A DNA stretch of 5,945 bases from an uncultured Lachnospiraceae bacterium (GTDB taxonomy: Bacteria > Bacillota > Clostridia > Lachnospirales > Lachnospiraceae), in assembly GCA_910580005.1 (NCBI GenBank), contig CAJTXH010000142.1, positions 1 through 5,945 of the forward strand. The letters are read 5' to 3'. The notes under the pieces are model-generated. The model was not told where the DNA came from, ran no database searches, and saw only the letters and a program-made list of their open reading frames with translations. Positions 5,910 through 5,945 of the stretch are shown in pieces. Each line of letters starts with the position of its first letter. The stretch's first letter is position 1. Position numbers and translations under genes: made by a program.

Positions 5910-5945
5910 CAGGATTTCCGTACCCAGCTGGGAATGGGAAACCTG
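5910..5945. repeat. Imperfect 36-bp palindrome at the right edge
   Basis: The two 18-base halves of 5910-5945 are complementary at 14 positions, and two of the four mismatches become G-U pairs in RNA. The centre is the perfect palindrome CCCAGCTGGG. It may continue beyond the window. No open frame or T-run is seen here, so its role is unknown. Confidence 0.45.

Overview
The window most resembles chromosomal DNA of a Gram-positive anaerobe of the Lachnospiraceae (Clostridia). This is an inference from three things: a secreted esterase carrying a lysine-rich bacterial Ig-like (Big_2) domain and a Pro/Thr/Ala linker; strong AGGAGG-type ribosome binding sites; and AT-rich intergenic DNA with many dispersed-looking palindromes. 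No marker gene fixes the genus.

Layout, left to right. Positions 1-42 hold a near-palindromic repeat whose inverted copy (41 of 42 bases identical) lies at 5850-5891. A consensus sigma-A-type promoter (82-111) and a hairpin-forming leader then precede a plus-strand gene for an exported alpha/beta-hydrolase esterase (203-1594), which ends in a rho-independent terminator (1614-1665). A 348-base stretch follows with no confident gene. It holds a possible frameshifted coding remnant on the minus strand and, at 1932-1991, the terminator of the minus-strand genes. The other three genes are all on the minus strand. In transcription order they are citrate synthase (5626-4247), a PutP-type sodium/proline symporter (4186-2657) and a small Asn/Asp/Gly/Thr-rich lipoprotein (2508-2014). 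Citrate synthase has a good promoter (5810-5781) and a leader of about 150 nt with a perfect 13-bp stem-loop and two further perfect palindromes. The right edge (5892-5945) shows only another imperfect palindrome.

How the genes may work together. Citrate synthase and the proline symporter are 60 nt apart with no terminator visible between them, so they are probably cotranscribed. They would link the 2-oxoglutarate/glutamate branch of a partial TCA pathway with proline uptake, for carbon/nitrogen balance or osmoprotection. The lipoprotein lies 148 nt further on and may be the last gene of the same transcript. The esterase is a separate convergent unit, probably acting on extracellular polysaccharide or phenolic esters.

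No transposase, phage gene, CRISPR array, tRNA or rRNA is visible. The least ordinary feature is the pair of 42-bp repeats. Each lies exactly 39 bp upstream of the -35 box of a divergently placed gene, in the same orientation relative to that gene. This could mean a shared regulatory element, or simply two copies of a dispersed intergenic repeat.
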